A stretch of 5,388 nucleotides of DNA from an uncultured Collinsella sp. (GTDB lineage: Bacteria; Actinomycetota; Coriobacteriia; Coriobacteriales; Coriobacteriaceae), in assembly GCA_900545075.1 (NCBI GenBank), contig UQXT01000122.1, positions 1 to 5,388 on the forward strand, written 5' to 3'. Within the stretch, counting starts at the first letter, position 1, and each line of letters opens with the position of its first letter. A program made the translations under genes and the position numbers. Below are positions 3,959 through 5,388 of this stretch, piece after piece. The notes under the pieces were generated by a model. That model was not told where the DNA came from. It was given only the letters and a program-made list of their open reading frames with translations, and made no database searches.

Positions 3959-5388
3959 CTACATCAGGCGCAGACTGACGTCCTTGAGCTGGGCGCCGCT
4001 AACGGCACTCGGAGCGCCCGACATAAGGTCGGAGCCGCTGGCCGTCTTGGGGAACGCCATGACGTCGCGGATGGAGTCGGAACCGGTGAGCAGCATGCAC
4101 ACGCGGTCCAGGCCCAGAGCGAAACCGCCCATCGGGGGCGCACCAAACTTGAGGGCCTCCATGAGGAAGCCGAACTGAGACTCGGCACGCTCCTCGGTAA
4201 AGCCCAGGAGCTTGAGCATGGACATCTGCATCTCGGCGTTGTGGATACGCATACCGCCGCCGCCGGCCTCAAAGCCGTCCATGACAAAGTCGTAGGTGCA
4301 AGAACCGGCTGCCAACGGGTCGGCCTCGATCTTGGCGATGTCGGTCTCGGTCGGCAGGGTAAAGGGCTGGTGCTCGGCAGCGTAAGCCTTGCGATCCTCG
4401 TCCCAATGGAACAGCGGGAAGTTGACGACCCACAGGAAGTCGTGGCCCTCGCGCTTGATCTCGAGCGCATTGGCCATGTGCGAACGCATGCCGCCCAGGA
4501 TCTCGTCGGAGAGCAGGCGCGGGCCGGCGGCAAACATCACAAGGTCGCCGGGCTCGACGTCCATGCGCTCGCGCAGAGCCGCCATCTCCTCGTCCGAGAA
4601 GAACTTGACGATGGGGCTGTTGATGGAGCCGTCCTCGCGGAAGGCGATCCAGGCCAGGCCCTTGGCGCCAAACGTGGAGGCCACGCCGGCAAGCTTATCG
4701 ATCTTGGCACGTGCCCAGGCACCGGCACCCTTGGCGTTGATGGCCTTGACGACAGAGCCCTCCTCGTTTGCGGCAGTCGCAAAGACCTTGAACTTGGAGT
4801 TGGCAAAGATGTCGGTCAGGTCGACCAGGTGCATGCCATAGCGGGTATCGGGCTTGTCGGAGCCATAGGTGTCCATGGCCTCCCAGTAGTCCATGCGACG
4901 CAGCGGCGTGGGCATCTCGACACCCATGCGGCCGAAAGCATCGGCAAGAACCTCCTCGAGCGCGCTCATGACATCGTTCTGGTCCACGAAGGACATCTCG
5001 ATATCGACCTGGGTGAACTCGGGCTGACGGTCGGCACGCAGGTCCTCGTCGCGGAAGCACTTGGCAACCTGATAGTAGCGCTCGACGCCACCAACCATGA
5101 GCAGCTGCTTCAGGAGCTGCGGGGACTGCGGCAGCGCGTAGAAGTTGCCCGGCTGAATACGGCTGGGAACGATGAAGTCGCGAGCGCCCTCGGGCGTGGA
5201 CTTGAACAGGGAGGGCGTCTCGACCTCCATGAACTCACGGTTGTGCAGCGCCTCGCGAATGGCAAAGGTAAAGTCGGAGCGCAGCTTGAGGTTGGCCATC
5301 ATCTCGGGACGACGGAGGTCCAGATAGCGATAGCGCAGGCGGGTGTCCTCGCTCGTCTCGATGCCGTCCTCGATCTGGAACGGCGGGG
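3959..5388 (-). CDS. aspS: Aspartyl-tRNA synthetase, 5' end cut by window edge
   Basis: A class II synthetase that charges tRNA with aspartate in the cytoplasm. The reading frame stays open to the right edge: upstream of the Met at 5302 it continues with EDTRLRYRYLDLRRPEM, which is AspRS core sequence, so that Met is not the start. About 475 residues are visible; roughly 115-120 N-terminal residues (the anticodon-binding OB domain) are missing. Counting from the Met at 5302, motif 1 is around EFMEVETPSL (23-32), motif 2 is CFRDEDLRADRQPEFTQ (82-98), the bacterial GAD insertion spans about 155-290, and motif 3 is FALGLDRVCMLL (394-405), followed by IRDVMAFPKTASG (411-423). Two usually conserved core spots differ: HQPFT (311-315) for HHPFT, and VMDGFEAGGGGMRIHN (340-355) for V(I/L)NG-E--GGGS. 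Whether it also charges tRNA-Asn cannot be judged without the N-terminal domain. It ends in TAG followed by a strong terminator. Confidence 0.98.
   Translation of the reverse strand, partial: PPFQIEDGIETSEDTRLRYRYLDLRRPEMMANLKLRSDFTFAIREALHNREFMEVETPSLFKSTPEGARDFIVPSRIQPGNFYALPQSPQLLKQLLMVGGVERYYQVAKCFRDEDLRADRQPEFTQVDIEMSFVDQNDVMSALEEVLADAFGRMGVEMPTPLRRMDYWEAMDTYGSDKPDTRYGMHLVDLTDIFANSKFKVFATAANEEGSVVKAINAKGAGAWARAKIDKLAGVASTFGAKGLAWIAFREDGSINSPIVKFFSDEEMAALRERMDVEPGDLVMFAAGPRLLSDEILGGMRSHMANALEIKREGHDFLWVVNFPLFHWDEDRKAYAAEHQPFTLPTETDIAKIEADPLAAGSCTYDFVMDGFEAGGGGMRIHNAEMQMSMLKLLGFTEERAESQFGFLMEALKFGAPPMGGFALGLDRVCMLLTGSDSIRDVMAFPKTASGSDLMSGAPSAVSGAQLKDVSLRLM

Noticed and set aside
3717..3978. 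Small plus-strand open frames across the 62-bp repeats
   Set aside because: They are made of the repeat boxes and run through the aspS terminator; no ribosome site and no conserved protein features.
4389..4841. 150-codon plus-strand open frame inside aspS
   Set aside because: Ser/Arg-rich shadow of aspS codons with no domain.
5300..5302. Met at 5302 as the aspS start
   Set aside because: The frame continues upstream with conserved AspRS residues (YRYLDLRRPEM), so the true start is outside the window.

Overview
The window reads as chromosomal DNA from a moderately GC-rich Gram-positive bacterium of the actinobacterial class Coriobacteriia, most likely Collinsella or a close relative. This is an inference from protein flavour: a clostridial-type FeoB with two FeoA proteins, an HPr phosphocarrier, and a GAD-domain bacterial AspRS, combined with GC-rich codon use and short dyad repeats between genes. 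No marker gene settles the genus. All five recognisable genes lie on the minus strand, so the text runs right to left in transcription order.

Right part (3959-5388): the 3' four-fifths of aspS (aspartyl-tRNA synthetase). It is cut by the window edge and ends in a strong intrinsic terminator (about 3901-3935). Next comes a roughly 300-bp non-coding stretch dominated by a 62-bp-period array of inverted, alternating 16-17 bp boxes (3689-3861). A small single-gene unit follows: an HPr-family phosphocarrier (3354-3602) with its own hairpins and terminator (3261-3299).

Left part (167-3121): the ferrous-iron uptake operon, in the order feoA (80 aa), feoA (73 aa), feoB (775 aa), closed by a terminator at 105-137. 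Upstream of the first feoA is a 15-bp inverted repeat with one mismatch, its GTTAAC cores exactly 40 bp apart, which is a good candidate operator. A second dyad sits in the 123-bp gap before feoB, where it could be an operator, an attenuator, or both. The leftmost 104 bp hold no gene. They carry an element resembling the feoA-feoB gap dyad and a possible minus-strand promoter reading out of the window.

Functionally this is a housekeeping region: iron(II) import (FeoB GTPase permease with FeoA accessory proteins), sugar-transport or regulatory phosphotransfer (HPr) and translation (AspRS). No mobile element, CRISPR array, RNA gene or obviously new multi-gene system is visible. The points most worth a second look are the HPr with Asp where Ser46 normally sits, the phased 62-bp repeat array, and the putative iron-responsive operators.
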